Source: Hymenobacter jeongseonensis (GTDB lineage Bacteria > Bacteroidota > Bacteroidia > Cytophagales > Hymenobacteraceae). From it: a stretch of 64,000 nt of DNA. A program made the position numbers and the translations under genes. The notes beneath the pieces were generated by a model. It saw only the letters and a list, made by a program, of their open reading frames with translations, had not been told where the DNA came from and did not search any database. Location of the stretch: contig NZ_JADQDQ010000001.1 in the NCBI RefSeq assembly GCF_015694725.1, positions 744,001 through 808,000 of the forward strand, read 5' to 3'. This document shows, one piece after another, positions 43,945 through 53,066 of this stretch (its first letter is position 1; every line of letters begins with the position of its first letter).

Positions 43945-45735
43945 ATGGAAGTAACGCAGCACGCGCCCCTCAAAGGCGGAGAATTCATTATCAAACCGAC
44001 TGAGGCACAGGATGTCTTCACGCCGGCCGATTTTACCGAGGAGCAGAACTACATGCACCAGACCTGTCTGGACTTCGTGACGGCTGAGGTACAGCCGGTG
44101 CTTGAGCGCCTTGACAACCACGAGGAAGGCCTCATGCGCGGCCTGATGGAAAAGGCGGGCCAGTTGGGTCTGTTCGGTGTGAGCGTGCCCGAGCAGTTTG
44201 GGGGCTTGGACATGGACTTCCCCACGGCCCTGCGCGTGACGGAAGGCGTGGGCGGCGGCCACTCGTTCCCGGTAGCGTTTGCGGCCCACACGGGCATTGC
44301 GTTGCTGCCCATTCTGTACTTCGGCAACGATGAGCAGAAAGCCAAATACCTGCCCGGCCTTACCAGCGGCGAGCTGATGGGGGCGTATTGCCTCACCGAG
44401 CCCGGCTCCGGTTCCGACGCTTTGGGGGCCAAAACCAAAGCCGTGCTTAACGCCGAAGGCACGCATTACGTGCTGAACGGCCAGAAAATGTGGATTACGA
44501 ACGCCGGCTTTGCCGATGTGTTCATTGTCTTTGCCCAGATTGACGGCGACAAGTTTACTGGCTTCATCGTGGAGAAGGATACGCCCGGCCTGAGCCTCGG
44601 CAACGAGGAGCATAAGATGGGCATCCGGGGCAGTAGCACCCGTCAGGTGTTCTTCGCCGATGCCTTGGTGCCGAAAGAAAACGTGTTGGGTGAGATTGGC
44701 AAAGGCCACCTCATTGCCTTCAACGTGCTGAACATTGGCCGCATCAAGCTGGCTGCCGCTTGCCTGGGCGCTACCAAAATGGCCGCTACCCTAAGCGTAA
44801 AATACGCCAACGAGCGGGTGCAGTTCAAGCTGCCGATTTCGAAGTTCGGTGCCATTCGCTACAAGCTGGCTCAGCAGGCGGTGCGTATTTACGCCGTAGA
44901 ATCGGCTATTTACCGCGCTGGCTCCGACATCTATCGCATGGAGCAGCAACTCATGGCCGAAGGCAAAGGCGCCAACGAAGCCTTGCTCGGTGCCGCTCGC
45001 GAGTTTGCCGTGGAGTGCGCTATTCTGAAAGTGGAAGGTTCGGAAGTGCTTGATTATGTGGTGGACGAAGGCGTGCAGATTTATGGCGGCTACGGCTTTT
45101 CGGCCGATTACCCCATGGACCGCGCGTACCGGGATTCGCGCATCAACCGCATTTTTGAGGGCACAAACGAAATCAACCGCCTCCTGGCTGTTGACATGAT
45201 TCTGAAGAAAGGCCTGAAAGGCGAAATCGACCTGATGGGCCCTGCTCAGGCCGTGCAACAGGAACTGCTGAGCATTCCGAGCCTGAGCCAAGACGAGGAA
45301 ACCGGCTTGTTCAGCAAGGAGTTCAAAACCATTGCCAACCTGAAAAAAGCGGTGTTGATGGTCGCTGGCTCAGCTGTGCAGAAGTTCACGGCCACCTTGG
45401 CCAAGGAGCAGGAACTGCTGATGAACATCGCCGACATGTCCATTAAAGTGTACATCGCCGAAAGCACGCTGCTGCGCGTGGAGAAGGAAGCCGCTGCCAA
45501 AGGCGAAGAAGCCCTGGCCGCCGAAGCCGACATCGCCCGCATCTACCTGGCTGATGCCGTGGACATTGTGGAGAAAGCTGCCAAAGACGCCATCGGTAGC
45601 ATGGCCGAGGGCGACGAGCAGCGCCTGCTGCTCATGGGCCTGAAGCGCTTCACCAAAACGGAGTTGCTGAACGTGAAGGAAGCCCGCCGCCGCGTGGCCG
45701 CCAAGCTGATTGAAGCCAACGAATACATCTTCTAG
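43945..45735 (+). CDS. fadE: Acyl-CoA dehydrogenase
   Basis: A FAD enzyme for the first oxidation of beta-oxidation. In the 596-residue protein, residues 1-400 carry the standard fold: FGVSVPEQFGGLDMDFP, AYCLTEPGSGSDALGAKTKA, MWITNAGFADVF, GIRGSSTRQVFF and the FAD/catalytic segment GGYGFSADYPMDRAYRDSRI with RIFEGTNEINR. A helical C-terminal extension of about 190 residues is like that of long- and very-long-chain dehydrogenases. It has its own promoter with a MarR-type inverted repeat and a terminator on either side. Confidence 0.94.
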   Translation: MEVTQHAPLKGGEFIIKPTEAQDVFTPADFTEEQNYMHQTCLDFVTAEVQPVLERLDNHEEGLMRGLMEKAGQLGLFGVSVPEQFGGLDMDFPTALRVTEGVGGGHSFPVAFAAHTGIALLPILYFGNDEQKAKYLPGLTSGELMGAYCLTEPGSGSDALGAKTKAVLNAEGTHYVLNGQKMWITNAGFADVFIVFAQIDGDKFTGFIVEKDTPGLSLGNEEHKMGIRGSSTRQVFFADALVPKENVLGEIGKGHLIAFNVLNIGRIKLAAACLGATKMAATLSVKYANERVQFKLPISKFGAIRYKLAQQAVRIYAVESAIYRAGSDIYRMEQQLMAEGKGANEALLGAAREFAVECAILKVEGSEVLDYVVDEGVQIYGGYGFSADYPMDRAYRDSRINRIFEGTNEINRLLAVDMILKKGLKGEIDLMGPAQAVQQELLSIPSLSQDEETGLFSKEFKTIANLKKAVLMVAGSAVQKFTATLAKEQELLMNIADMSIKVYIAESTLLRVEKEAAAKGEEALAAEADIARIYLADAVDIVEKAAKDAIGSMAEGDEQRLLLMGLKRFTKTELLNVKEARRRVAAKLIEANEYIF

Positions 45736-45752
45736 CCTTCTCTCTGCAAAGC

Positions 45753-45790
45753 AAAAAGGCCGCTCCTGAATTCAGGAGCGGCCTTTTTTT
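45753..45790. terminator. Bidirectional terminator after the acyl-CoA dehydrogenase gene
   Basis: AAAAAGGCCGCTCCTGAA and TTCAGGAGCGGCCTTTTT form a perfect palindrome with A and T tracts. It lies between converging genes and can end both transcripts. Confidence 0.93.
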
Positions 45791-45815
45791 GTGGTTGATA
45801 TGGAGTCTTGCTGGT

Positions 45816-47270
45816 TTATTTGACCAGTATTTTCTCGAGTTGTAAAGCGGCTGACTTCTTGCTGGGCCGGCTCACGCCGATGATGGTTTTCTCACCCAGC
45901 CACGTGGTGAAGTCTTTCACGTAAGCAAGCTGCTGGTCTGCCGCAACGTTCAGTTTCAGCCGCTCGGGCTGGCTCACCACACCGGTTTGGGCATTGATAC
46001 GCCGCAGGTAGAGGTCCGACTTTTTATTGATAGTTTCCAGGGTGAGCACCTGCACGGTGTTGCCGAAAATTGCGGCCCGGAAGCCAATGCCGGTATAGGC
46101 ATCCACAGCCGGGGCAATTTGATTCTTAGCTACAATGCTGTGCCACAGAGGTTGGCCGAACTCGTTGTAGCCGAACACGTGCAGTTCGCGGGCGTGCACG
46201 GGGGAAGCCTCGCCGCCTTCTTCGTAATGCTTTTCGGCCACTACTACTAACTGCTTCTCGGCAGTCAGCAGCAGTTCGCCCAGGTACACGTCTTCCAAGC
46301 GCTTCACATCAACGCCACTGGCCTTGCTCACTTCGGCCAGGTAAGTGGGCGTAAAGCGGAATTCCGGCGAAAACTTCATGTCGCCGGTGCCGCTAAAATC
46401 GTATTTTACCACCTTCAGGCTGTAATATTCGCCGGTTTGGTAGTCGGCGCACAGCGCGGCAGCGTACAGGCTGCCGTCGTTCAATACCTTGAATTTGGCG
46501 TCGCGAATGGTGACGGGCCGGCCCCCAAATGTGCCTCCCACGGGAACCCCCAATACTTTAATTTCCGGTGACTTATCGGCGGGGTAGCGCCGAACGGTCA
46601 GCTTTTTCATTTTATCACTTACCATCGTGACGTACTGCGTGCCGTCGTTGGCAACGTGCACCGCGGGAGAGAAGAAGTCGCCTTGGTCGCGGAAATCATA
46701 GGTTTTTTCCTGCAACTTGGCTAGGCCTTGGTCAAACAGCGTGGCAGCGATGCTTTTCACTTGTGCACCCTGCGTGAAATACCGGAAGGCCAATAGTCGG
46801 TTGCCGTCGGGCGAGATGGAAACCCCCAACCGGCGGTCACGGGCCGGGGCAGTCATCACCACTTTGGCCGGTCCTTTCTGGCCGCTTTCCAAGTTGACGG
46901 TAATTGCGTTCAGGGTTTGGCTGCTTTCGCCCTTTTGATGAAGGACAACCAGCGCCTGCTGTGGCCCGCGCCCGAATGCTTCCAGCGTTTCGCCGGGTCC
47001 TACTGGAATGGTGGTGCTCCACAGTTTCTTGAGTTCCGCATCGTAGCGTTCAACGGCATAGCCGCCCGCGCTTTGATGAGCCAAAATCACAAAGCTCGAA
47101 CCGTCAGCCAACGGGAGCGTCTTCTGCGGCACCCTCATGTCGTAGCGGTCTGGGCCATGCTCGGGCAAATAGCTGAAGGGAACCGATTTTACTTTTTGGG
47201 CTATACTCGGGATGGCGCATCCCCCTATTGCCCAGCCAATCAATCCAACCAATAATGCGCGATGCAACAT
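45816..47270 (-). CDS. Exported protein of unknown function, likely beta-propeller
   Basis: A 484-residue protein I do not recognise. The N-terminus (MLHRALLVGLIGWAIGGCAI) is a signal peptide; IGGC could be a lipobox, or cleavage may occur at SIAQ. ATG 47270 is preferred because the upstream open frame adds 38 residues before the signal. The mature part has recurring strand blocks such as RRLGVSISPDGNRLLAFRYF, PAVHVANDGTQYVTMVSDKM and VYLGELLLTAEKQLVVVAEK, which resemble propeller blades. It is alone between a terminator and a long gap. Confidence 0.68.
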   Translation of the reverse strand: MLHRALLVGLIGWAIGGCAIPSIAQKVKSVPFSYLPEHGPDRYDMRVPQKTLPLADGSSFVILAHQSAGGYAVERYDAELKKLWSTTIPVGPGETLEAFGRGPQQALVVLHQKGESSQTLNAITVNLESGQKGPAKVVMTAPARDRRLGVSISPDGNRLLAFRYFTQGAQVKSIAATLFDQGLAKLQEKTYDFRDQGDFFSPAVHVANDGTQYVTMVSDKMKKLTVRRYPADKSPEIKVLGVPVGGTFGGRPVTIRDAKFKVLNDGSLYAAALCADYQTGEYYSLKVVKYDFSGTGDMKFSPEFRFTPTYLAEVSKASGVDVKRLEDVYLGELLLTAEKQLVVVAEKHYEEGGEASPVHARELHVFGYNEFGQPLWHSIVAKNQIAPAVDAYTGIGFRAAIFGNTVQVLTLETINKKSDLYLRRINAQTGVVSQPERLKLNVAADQQLAYVKDFTTWLGEKTIIGVSRPSKKSAALQLEKILVK

Positions 47271-47622
47271 AAAATGCAAGTGTATTTGAACTTCAAAAAA
47301 TAAATTCCAGAATCTGTTATCGCTCAAAAGTATCGATTTAGAAGCGTTGGTGACCTTGCCTGACCGTCCTTCTGGTAACGCCAATGGAAGAGATTAAAAA
47401 AAAGGTATTCTAACCATAACACTGCTGCCGTCACATTCGTAGAGGAAGGCCGTTTACTTCGTGTCAGGTTCAGCTGACAAAGAAGGCCCAATTCTTGCCT
47501 ATGAGAATACCCACTCAATGGCTTTTATTGTGCATTTGATGAAGTATTTTCATCATTTTAACCTGTTTTTTTACCGATAGCCGGTTCAGACGTACCTTTG
47601 TCCGGCAATACACTACTATACT
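47271..47622. other. Divergent gap with one recognisable promoter
   Basis: These 352 bases are A+T-rich compared with the window. The only feature I can support is the plus-strand TACCTTTG at 47593-47600. Short open frames within it have no signal or family resemblance. No strong hairpin is visible. Confidence 0.5.
47593..47600 (+). promoter_or_regulatory. Predicted -7 box of the 75-residue secreted protein gene
   Basis: TACCTTTG, an exact TANNTTTG match, lies 22 bases before ATG 47623. A T-rich run just before (about 47567-47573) could serve as the -33 element. Confidence 0.5.
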
Positions 47623-47850
47623 ATGAAATCACTTCTCAAATTTACCCTCTTATCTGCCCTCATTATTGGTGGTAAAATTTCCAAGCAACCCACTACCACT
47701 GCCGTTGCCCAAACCCTTCAGCCTGCTGCTTTACCCGATACATCGGTCGTTTTCGTAAATCAAGTTACTCCGTCTGACCCCGCCAAGCAGAATCAGACAA
47801 AAGACAACTCACAACAAAACGGTATCGGTCTTTTAGCCAATCTATTTTAG
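47623..47850 (+). CDS. Small secreted protein, function unknown
   Basis: A 75-residue open frame with a basic-hydrophobic N-terminus (MKSLLKFTLLSALIIGGKIS) that looks like a signal peptide, possibly cleaved after VAQ near residue 29. The remaining 45 residues are polar (Asn, Gln, Ser, Thr, Pro) with a hydrophobic end GIGLLANLF. A well-placed -7 box supports expression. No family is recognised. It converges with recG. Confidence 0.55.
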   Translation: MKSLLKFTLLSALIIGGKISKQPTTTAVAQTLQPAALPDTSVVFVNQVTPSDPAKQNQTKDNSQQNGIGLLANLF

Positions 47851-47885
47851 ACGATATATTCTTTTACTATTATCCCAAACTCCGT

Positions 47886-49985
47886 TTAGCTAATCCTACT
47901 CCAGTTCACGGCAGTAGCGGGCAAGCTCTCGATGTGACGACGGATGTTGCCATTAGCCGGGTGCTCCAGATTGGGGTCTTCCGTAAGCAAGGCTTGAGCC
48001 GCGGCCCTGCTTTCGCTGAGAATGCGGCCGTCTTTGGCCAAGTCGGCAATCAGTAGGTCGAGTACCCCGCTTTGCTGCGTGCCCATCAGGTCGCCGGGGC
48101 CGCGCAGTTTCAAGTCAATGTCGGCAATTTCGAAGCCGTTGTTGGTCCGAACCATTGTTTCAAGGCGGGTGCGGGCGTCTTTGCTCAGCTTGAAGCCCGA
48201 CATCAGGATGCAATAGCTCTGGTCGGCCCCGCGGCCCACGCGGCCGCGCAACTGGTGCAGTTGCGAAAGCCCGAACCGCTCCGCCGATTCTATCACCATC
48301 ACCGAAGCATTGGGCACGTTCACGCCTACTTCGATTACGGTGGTCGCCACCATTATCTGGGTTTCTTTTTTGATGAAGCGCTGCATCTCGAAGTCCTTCT
48401 CCTCGGCCTTCATGCGCCCGTGCACGATGCTGATTTGAAACTCCGGGAAGGCCCGCGATACGCTCTCGTAGCCATCCGTCAGGTCCTTGTAGTCCATCGT
48501 TTCCGACTCCTCAATCAGCGGATACACGATGTATACCTGCCGGCCAATCTTCACCTGGTCGCGAATGAACTCGAATACTTTCAGGCGGTTGGCATCGTAG
48601 CGGTGCACCGTCACAATGGGCTTGCGCCCGGCCGGCAACTCGTCAATCACGCTCACGTCCAGGTCGCCATACAACGTCATGGCCAGTGTGCGCGGAATGG
48701 GCGTGGCCGTCATCACCAGCACGTGGGGAATCACGTGGGGGTTTTTCTGCCACAGCTTGGAGCGCTGCGCCACGCCAAAGCGGTGCTGCTCGTCCATGAT
48801 GGTCAGGCCCAAGTTCCGGAATTGCACCACGTCTTCGAGCAGGGCGTGGGTGCCCACCAGCATGTGCATGGTGCCGTTGCGCAAGGCCTCGTGCAGCACG
48901 CGCCGCTCGGCGGTGCGGGTGCTGCCCGTGAGTTTGCCAATGTGAATGCCCAGCGCATCGGCGTACACCTTCAGGCCGGTATAGTGCTGGTCGGCCAGAA
49001 TTTCGGTTGGGGCCATGATGCAGCTTTGCGCCCCGTTGTCGGCGGCCATCAGCATCGCAATGAAGGCCACGATGGTTTTGCCCGAGCCCACGTCGCCTTG
49101 CAGCAGGCGGTTCATTTGCTGCCCGGCGCAAAAGTCCTTGTAAATGTCGTGGATAACGCGTTTTTGGGCACCCGTCAGGTCAAATGAAAGGTGGTTTTTG
49201 TAGAAATCCACCAGCGTGGGCACCTGATTAAAAATCTGGCCGGCTAGGGTCACCTTGCGCTGGTCGCGCTGCCGCAGCAGCTTGAGCTGCACGTAGAACA
49301 GCTCTTCAAACTTGAGCCGGAACTTGGCCGCGGCCAGCAGCTCCGGGCTTTGCGGGAAGTGGATTTGCTGCAGCGCCTGCGGCTTGCTCATGAGGCCGTA
49401 TTGCTCAATCAAGGCCGGGGAGAGCGACTCTACAATGTGCGATTGCGCCAGCTTAAGCATCTCGGCCACCATCCGCATGATGGCCTTGCTGTCAATTCGG
49501 TGGTAGTTTTTAAGCTTTTCCGACGTGTTGTACACCGGCTGCAAAAAGCTCTGCCCGGGCTTGGCTTCGGTCACCTCTTCCAACTCCGGATGCGCCATCT
49601 GCGGCCGGCCGTTGAACATCGTCGGCTTACCGAAGACGATGTATTCCTGGTTGTTTTTGGTGTACTGCTGCACCCACTTCACTCCCTTGAACCAAACCAA
49701 TTCCAGTTCGCCGGTGCCATCGCCTACTTTGGCCGTCAGCCGCTGCTTGGGGCCTTCGCCAATCAACTCTTTGTTGCGGAGCATGCCCTTCACCTGCACG
49801 TAAGGCAAGTCGTCGTGCAAATCGGCCACGTTGTACACCTGCGTCCGGTCCAGGTACCGGAAGGGGTAACGCTGAATCAGGTCGCCGTAGGTAAACAAGC
49901 CCAACTCCTTCCCCAGCAATTGGGCCCGCTGCGTGCTGCCCACCGTGCGCAGAAACTCAAGCCGGGTGTTGAAGAAATTACTCAT
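47886..49985 (-). CDS. recG: ATP-dependent DNA helicase RecG
   Basis: Remodels stalled replication forks and branched recombination intermediates. The 699-residue protein has the N-terminal wedge/OB domain (DDLPYVQVKGMLRNKELIGE), Walker A in LLQGDVGSGKTIVAFIAM, the DEQHRFG box, the motif TATPIPRTLAMT, and the C-terminal helicase motifs VVIEVGVNVPNASVMVIESA and QLHQLRGRVGRGADQSYC. The last segment carries the GPGDLMGTQQSG block diagnostic of RecG. It follows gldD by ten bases and is probably co-transcribed. Confidence 0.97.
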   Translation of the reverse strand: MSNFFNTRLEFLRTVGSTQRAQLLGKELGLFTYGDLIQRYPFRYLDRTQVYNVADLHDDLPYVQVKGMLRNKELIGEGPKQRLTAKVGDGTGELELVWFKGVKWVQQYTKNNQEYIVFGKPTMFNGRPQMAHPELEEVTEAKPGQSFLQPVYNTSEKLKNYHRIDSKAIMRMVAEMLKLAQSHIVESLSPALIEQYGLMSKPQALQQIHFPQSPELLAAAKFRLKFEELFYVQLKLLRQRDQRKVTLAGQIFNQVPTLVDFYKNHLSFDLTGAQKRVIHDIYKDFCAGQQMNRLLQGDVGSGKTIVAFIAMLMAADNGAQSCIMAPTEILADQHYTGLKVYADALGIHIGKLTGSTRTAERRVLHEALRNGTMHMLVGTHALLEDVVQFRNLGLTIMDEQHRFGVAQRSKLWQKNPHVIPHVLVMTATPIPRTLAMTLYGDLDVSVIDELPAGRKPIVTVHRYDANRLKVFEFIRDQVKIGRQVYIVYPLIEESETMDYKDLTDGYESVSRAFPEFQISIVHGRMKAEEKDFEMQRFIKKETQIMVATTVIEVGVNVPNASVMVIESAERFGLSQLHQLRGRVGRGADQSYCILMSGFKLSKDARTRLETMVRTNNGFEIADIDLKLRGPGDLMGTQQSGVLDLLIADLAKDGRILSESRAAAQALLTEDPNLEHPANGNIRRHIESLPATAVNWSRIS

Positions 49986-49995
49986 TCTTCTATCC

Positions 49996-50586
49996 CTATT
50001 TATACTTCAACGTGTTGAGCATCCGCACCATGTCTTCCTTCACGTACTCAATCACGGGCGCCAACGAGTCGTTGGCAGTTGCCGTTCGAAAATACAGGGC
50101 GCCGCGCAGAAAATGCTTGGCGCTGTCCGTGGTGTAAAACTGAAACTGACTTGGCACCTCGCCCTGCAGTTCAAATACCGACGCGCGAATGCCGCTGGGC
50201 GTCTTAAGAATACGCTCATCAATTGCCGTAGCCTTGATTTCGTGCTTGCCAGTAAGCTTGCGCGCGTCCTCCATCATCTTATTATAGAGGCGGCGGTCGC
50301 GCTGCACGTCCATATAAGTAATCTGCACGTTGGCGTTCAGCTTGGGATAATACACGTTCAGCCAGTGGGGCTGGGCCATGTAGGACGAATCCCGCTTGAT
50401 TACGGCTTCCTTGGAGTATTCAAACGAATACGGGTGGTCGCCGGGCAGCTGCTGGTAGCTGTGCGGCGGCAAGTCGATGCGGTTGTAGCCTTTGGGCTTG
50501 GGCGTGAAATCCGGAGCCGACGAGCAGCCGGTCAGCAATGCCAGCGCCCCCACCACTACGGAGATTTTTTTCAGGAGTAATACCAC
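49996..50586 (-). CDS. gldD: Gliding motility lipoprotein GldD
   Basis: A 196-residue lipoprotein (GTG start at 50586; lipobox LLTGC, Cys near residue 21) of the GldD family, needed for gliding and type IX secretion in Flavobacterium johnsoniae. Family blocks: PKPKGYNRIDLPPHSYQQLP, FEYSKEAVIKRDSSYMAQPH, WLNVYYPKLNANVQITYMDV and YKHEIKA-like GKHEIKATAIDE. In many Bacteroidota ssb, gldE and gldD are adjacent; here ssb is next to gldD with a terminator between and no gldE. recG follows after ten bases. Confidence 0.92.
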   Translation of the reverse strand: MVLLLKKISVVVGALALLTGCSSAPDFTPKPKGYNRIDLPPHSYQQLPGDHPYSFEYSKEAVIKRDSSYMAQPHWLNVYYPKLNANVQITYMDVQRDRRLYNKMMEDARKLTGKHEIKATAIDERILKTPSGIRASVFELQGEVPSQFQFYTTDSAKHFLRGALYFRTATANDSLAPVIEYVKEDMVRMLNTLKYK

Positions 50587-50670
50587 AGAATTTCTACTAA
50601 GAATGCGCCGCCAGCCTTGCAGTCAGCGGGCCAGGCTTCAAAGGTAACCGTTGGCTTGTGCCAGTCGCAA

Positions 50671-50705
50671 CGAAAAAAGCCCCGGGCTAGTGCCGGGGCT
50701 TTTCG
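50671..50705 (-). terminator. Terminator between ssb and gldD
   Basis: On the minus strand AGCCCCGG pairs with CCGGGGCT across CACTAGC and is followed by TTTTTTCG. It stops the ssb transcript before gldD and implies a separate gldD-recG promoter. Confidence 0.82.
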
Positions 50706-50725
50706 TAAAAAACGTCAGTCAACAA

Positions 50726-51160
50726 CTAAAAGGGCAACTGGTCCAGCTCCGGTTCCTGCCGGAACGTTTGCTGCGGTTCGGCCACGGCTTGGCCGTTGGC
50801 GTCAGTTGTGGCGCCAGCGGCACCGTGTGGGCGCCCGCCCAGCATCGAAATTTCATCGGCGATGATTTCCGTGATGTAACGGGTCTGTTGGTCCTTGTCC
50901 TGGTACTGGCGGGTGCGCAGTTTGCCTTCGATGTATACTTGCTGCCCCTTTTTCAGGAATTTATCAGCCATGTCGGCCAAGCCGCGCCACGCCGAGATGT
51001 TGTGCCACTCGGTGCGTTCCACGCGGGTGCCTTGCTTGTCCTTGTAATACTCATTGGTAGCGAGGGTGAAGTGAGCCACGCTCACGCCGCCTTCCAAATG
51101 CCGCACTTCGGGGTCTTTGCCCAGATTGCCTACCAAAATTACTTTGTTCACTCCGGCCAT
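50726..51160 (-). CDS. ssb: Single-stranded DNA-binding protein
   Basis: Coats ssDNA in replication and repair. The 144-residue protein has the OB-fold blocks [54 protein letters not shown] and [20 protein letters not shown]. The acidic tail ends in ELDQLPF, close to the DDLPF tip that recruits repair proteins. ATG 51160 is the family start; a GTG/ATG farther upstream adds thirteen hydrophobic residues without support. It sits downstream of mutY and is separated from it by 141 bases. Confidence 0.95.
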   Translation of the reverse strand: MAGVNKVILVGNLGKDPEVRHLEGGVSVAHFTLATNEYYKDKQGTRVERTEWHNISAWRGLADMADKFLKKGQQVYIEGKLRTRQYQDKDQQTRYITEIIADEISMLGGRPHGAAGATTDANGQAVAEPQQTFRQEPELDQLPF

Positions 51161-51301
51161 ATTAATGCACGTTAGGAAATACAGAATCAAAAGAGCCACT
51201 CGGCTTTTCTTGCCTCAAATATAAGAAGTTAAATTGAAATTAACCAATCATTTGCTAAAGTAAAGAGCAAGAAAAACTAATTTGAGTGGGAGGGCAGCAG
51301 G

Positions 51302-52384
51302 TCAGATATTTTGATTGCAATAATTCACAATCAGCTTAGGCTTAGGCAGTGCCTCAATTTCATCGGCCGAGTAAGCCCGCAGCCCCAAATCACGCAAGGT
51401 GGTATCCGGCAACGGATGCGACAACGCCATGGGGTGAAACCGCGCCTCCAACTTTTGGTGGCTGAGCACGTGGCGGTAGGCCGACGAGGGTTCTGCGGCC
51501 TGGCTGGTATCGAGTTGCACGCCTAAGGCGTCGAGGTGGCGCAGGAGTTCAGCGGGTGGCAATTCCGGGACGGTCGTTTCCGTCATCGCAAAGTCGTAAA
51601 GGCCCTGCCAGATGTCTTTCTCGCGCCGTTCGCGCAGGTAGGTTCGTTCGCCGTGGCGCAGCACAAAGTAGTGGAAGTACCGGGTGCGCGACGCTTTGGC
51701 CTTGCTCTTCACCGGCAGCAAGGCCACCTGCCCGTGCTGAAAAGCCCAGCACTGGCTCTGCAATGGGCAAAACAGGCAGTCCGGCTTCACAGGAGTGCAC
51801 TGAATAGCCCCAAACTCCATAATGGCTTGGTTGAAATCGGCCGGGGTGCTACTGGGAATGTGCTGGTCGGCCAAGGCTTGGAACTCCTTGCGCGAACTGG
51901 GCGCCGCAATATCCGAGTGCAAGCCAAAAACGCGGGCCAGCACCCGGTATACGTTGCCATCGAGCACGGCCACGGCCTCATCGAACGCAAAAGACGCAAT
52001 GGCAGCAGCTGTGTAAGGCCCTACTCCCCGCAACTGAAGCAGCCCCGCGTAGGTGCTGGGAAATAAGCCACCGTATTCGGCCACAACTTGCTGAGCGGTA
52101 AGGTGCATGTTGCGAGCTCGAGAGTAGTAACCCAAGCCTTGCCAATAGCGTAGCACCTCTGCTTCGGGAGCGGCCGCCAACGCTTGTACTGTTGGGTATG
52201 CCGCCAAGAAGGTTTCGTAGTAAGGAAGGCCCTGCGCTACACGGGTTTGCTGGAGGATGACTTCCGACAGCCAAATGGCGTAAGGGTCGCGGGTGTGGCG
52301 CCAAGGCAAGTCGCGATGGTGCCGCGGATACCAGGCCAGAAGTGCGGCCGCCAGAAAGGAAGGCCGAGGAGTTGCGTTGGTCAA
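51302..52384 (-). CDS. mutY: A/G-specific adenine glycosylase MutY
   Basis: Removes adenine mispaired with 8-oxoguanine. The 360-residue protein has the catalytic helix SEVILQQTRVAQGLPYYETF, the helix-hairpin-helix LQLRGVGPYTAAAIASFAF with the catalytic Asp in VLDGNVYRVLAR, and the [4Fe-4S] pattern C-x6-C-x2-C-x5-C (CTPVKPDCLFCPLQSQC). The C-terminal third is the MutT-like 8-oxoG recognition domain. Upstream, HU is divergent; downstream is ssb. Confidence 0.95.
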   Translation of the reverse strand: MTNATPRPSFLAAALLAWYPRHHRDLPWRHTRDPYAIWLSEVILQQTRVAQGLPYYETFLAAYPTVQALAAAPEAEVLRYWQGLGYYSRARNMHLTAQQVVAEYGGLFPSTYAGLLQLRGVGPYTAAAIASFAFDEAVAVLDGNVYRVLARVFGLHSDIAAPSSRKEFQALADQHIPSSTPADFNQAIMEFGAIQCTPVKPDCLFCPLQSQCWAFQHGQVALLPVKSKAKASRTRYFHYFVLRHGERTYLRERREKDIWQGLYDFAMTETTVPELPPAELLRHLDALGVQLDTSQAAEPSSAYRHVLSHQKLEARFHPMALSHPLPDTTLRDLGLRAYSADEIEALPKPKLIVNYCNQNI

Positions 52385-52433
52385 AATTTTGAAAGCGAAT
52401 AATTTGGGCCCAAACCTTGTTTCATGGTCTGGG

Positions 52434-52464
52434 TTGGTAAAACAAAAAAAGAGGGCTACCTTTG
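52434..52464 (+). promoter_or_regulatory. Predicted promoter of the HU gene
   Basis: TTG (52434-52436), 20 bases, then TACCTTTG (52457-52464) fits the Bacteroidota promoter TTG/TTTG-N19-20-TANNTTTG well. The leader to the GTG start at 52572 is about 100 bases. Confidence 0.7.
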
Positions 52465-52571
52465 TGGCCCCAATTCAAGGGCGAACCGCCTACCGGGCAA
52501 GGGCTTACGCTGGAATTCGGGATTTTTTGCCTAAAAACGTATTTTTTTAACCACCTAAGGAACATACCAAC

Positions 52572-52880
52572 GTGACTAAAGCTGAGGTAATCGCCGAAAT
52601 CTCTACGAAGACCGGCATCGAGAAAGCAGATGTATTGATGACTGTTGAGGCTTTCTTCAAAGTCGTGAAAGATTCAATGACGGAAGGCAACAACATTTAT
52701 GTACGTGGCTTTGGCTCGTTCGTAAACAAGAAGCGCGCCCGTAAAGTAGCCCGCAACATCTCGAAAAACACGTCGCTCATCATCGAGGAGCACTACATCC
52801 CGAGCTTCAAGCCGTCGAAGACCTTCGTGGCAAAAATCAAGAACAGCAAGAAGGTGAAAGCCGTTGCTGCTAAAGCCTAA
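52572..52880 (+). CDS. HU family DNA-binding protein
   Basis: A nucleoid-associated protein that bends DNA as a dimer. The 102-residue chain starts at GTG 52572 (TKAEVIAEISTKTGIEKADV), has the dimerisation helices and the beta-arm core NIYVRGFGSFVNKKRARKVA, ARNISKNTSLIIEEHYIP, and a basic tail (KIKNSKKVKAVAAKA) longer than in E. coli HU of 90 residues. It is divergent from mutY. The next strong hairpin downstream (53005) may be its terminator. Confidence 0.93.
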   Translation: MTKAEVIAEISTKTGIEKADVLMTVEAFFKVVKDSMTEGNNIYVRGFGSFVNKKRARKVARNISKNTSLIIEEHYIPSFKPSKTFVAKIKNSKKVKAVAAKA

Positions 52881-53004
52881 ATTATCGTCCATAGTCGAAA
52901 AAATGTGCGCAGTAATCCACTACTGAACACTTAATCAGGTTTCCACTGTTACGCAATCGGGCAACCGACCGGAAGCCGCTCCTTCGACTATCAGATAATG
53001 AATT

Positions 53005-53061
53005 ACCGGCCGCGCCGCCGGTGTCTTTTCCGCAAGGGAAAGCCCGGCGGCCGGTTTTTTT
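53005..53061 (+). terminator. Strong hairpin with T run immediately before the TPR gene
   Basis: ACCGGCCG... pairs with ...CGGCCGGT, and inside it CTTTTCC-GCAA-GGGAAAG forms a smaller helix with a GNRA loop. Seven T follow. It lies 125 bases after HU and ends five bases before ATG 53067. It therefore looks like the HU terminator, yet the TPR gene begins at its end; an attenuator role for that gene is possible. Confidence 0.75.
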
Positions 53062-53066
53062 CAGCC

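Noticed and set aside
47324..47518. Minus-strand 64-codon open frame in the divergent gap
   Set aside because: No signal, domain or promoter; A+T-rich intergenic sequence.
48072..49187. Open frame of 371 codons opposite recG
   Set aside because: His/Gln/Val-rich shadow without domains.
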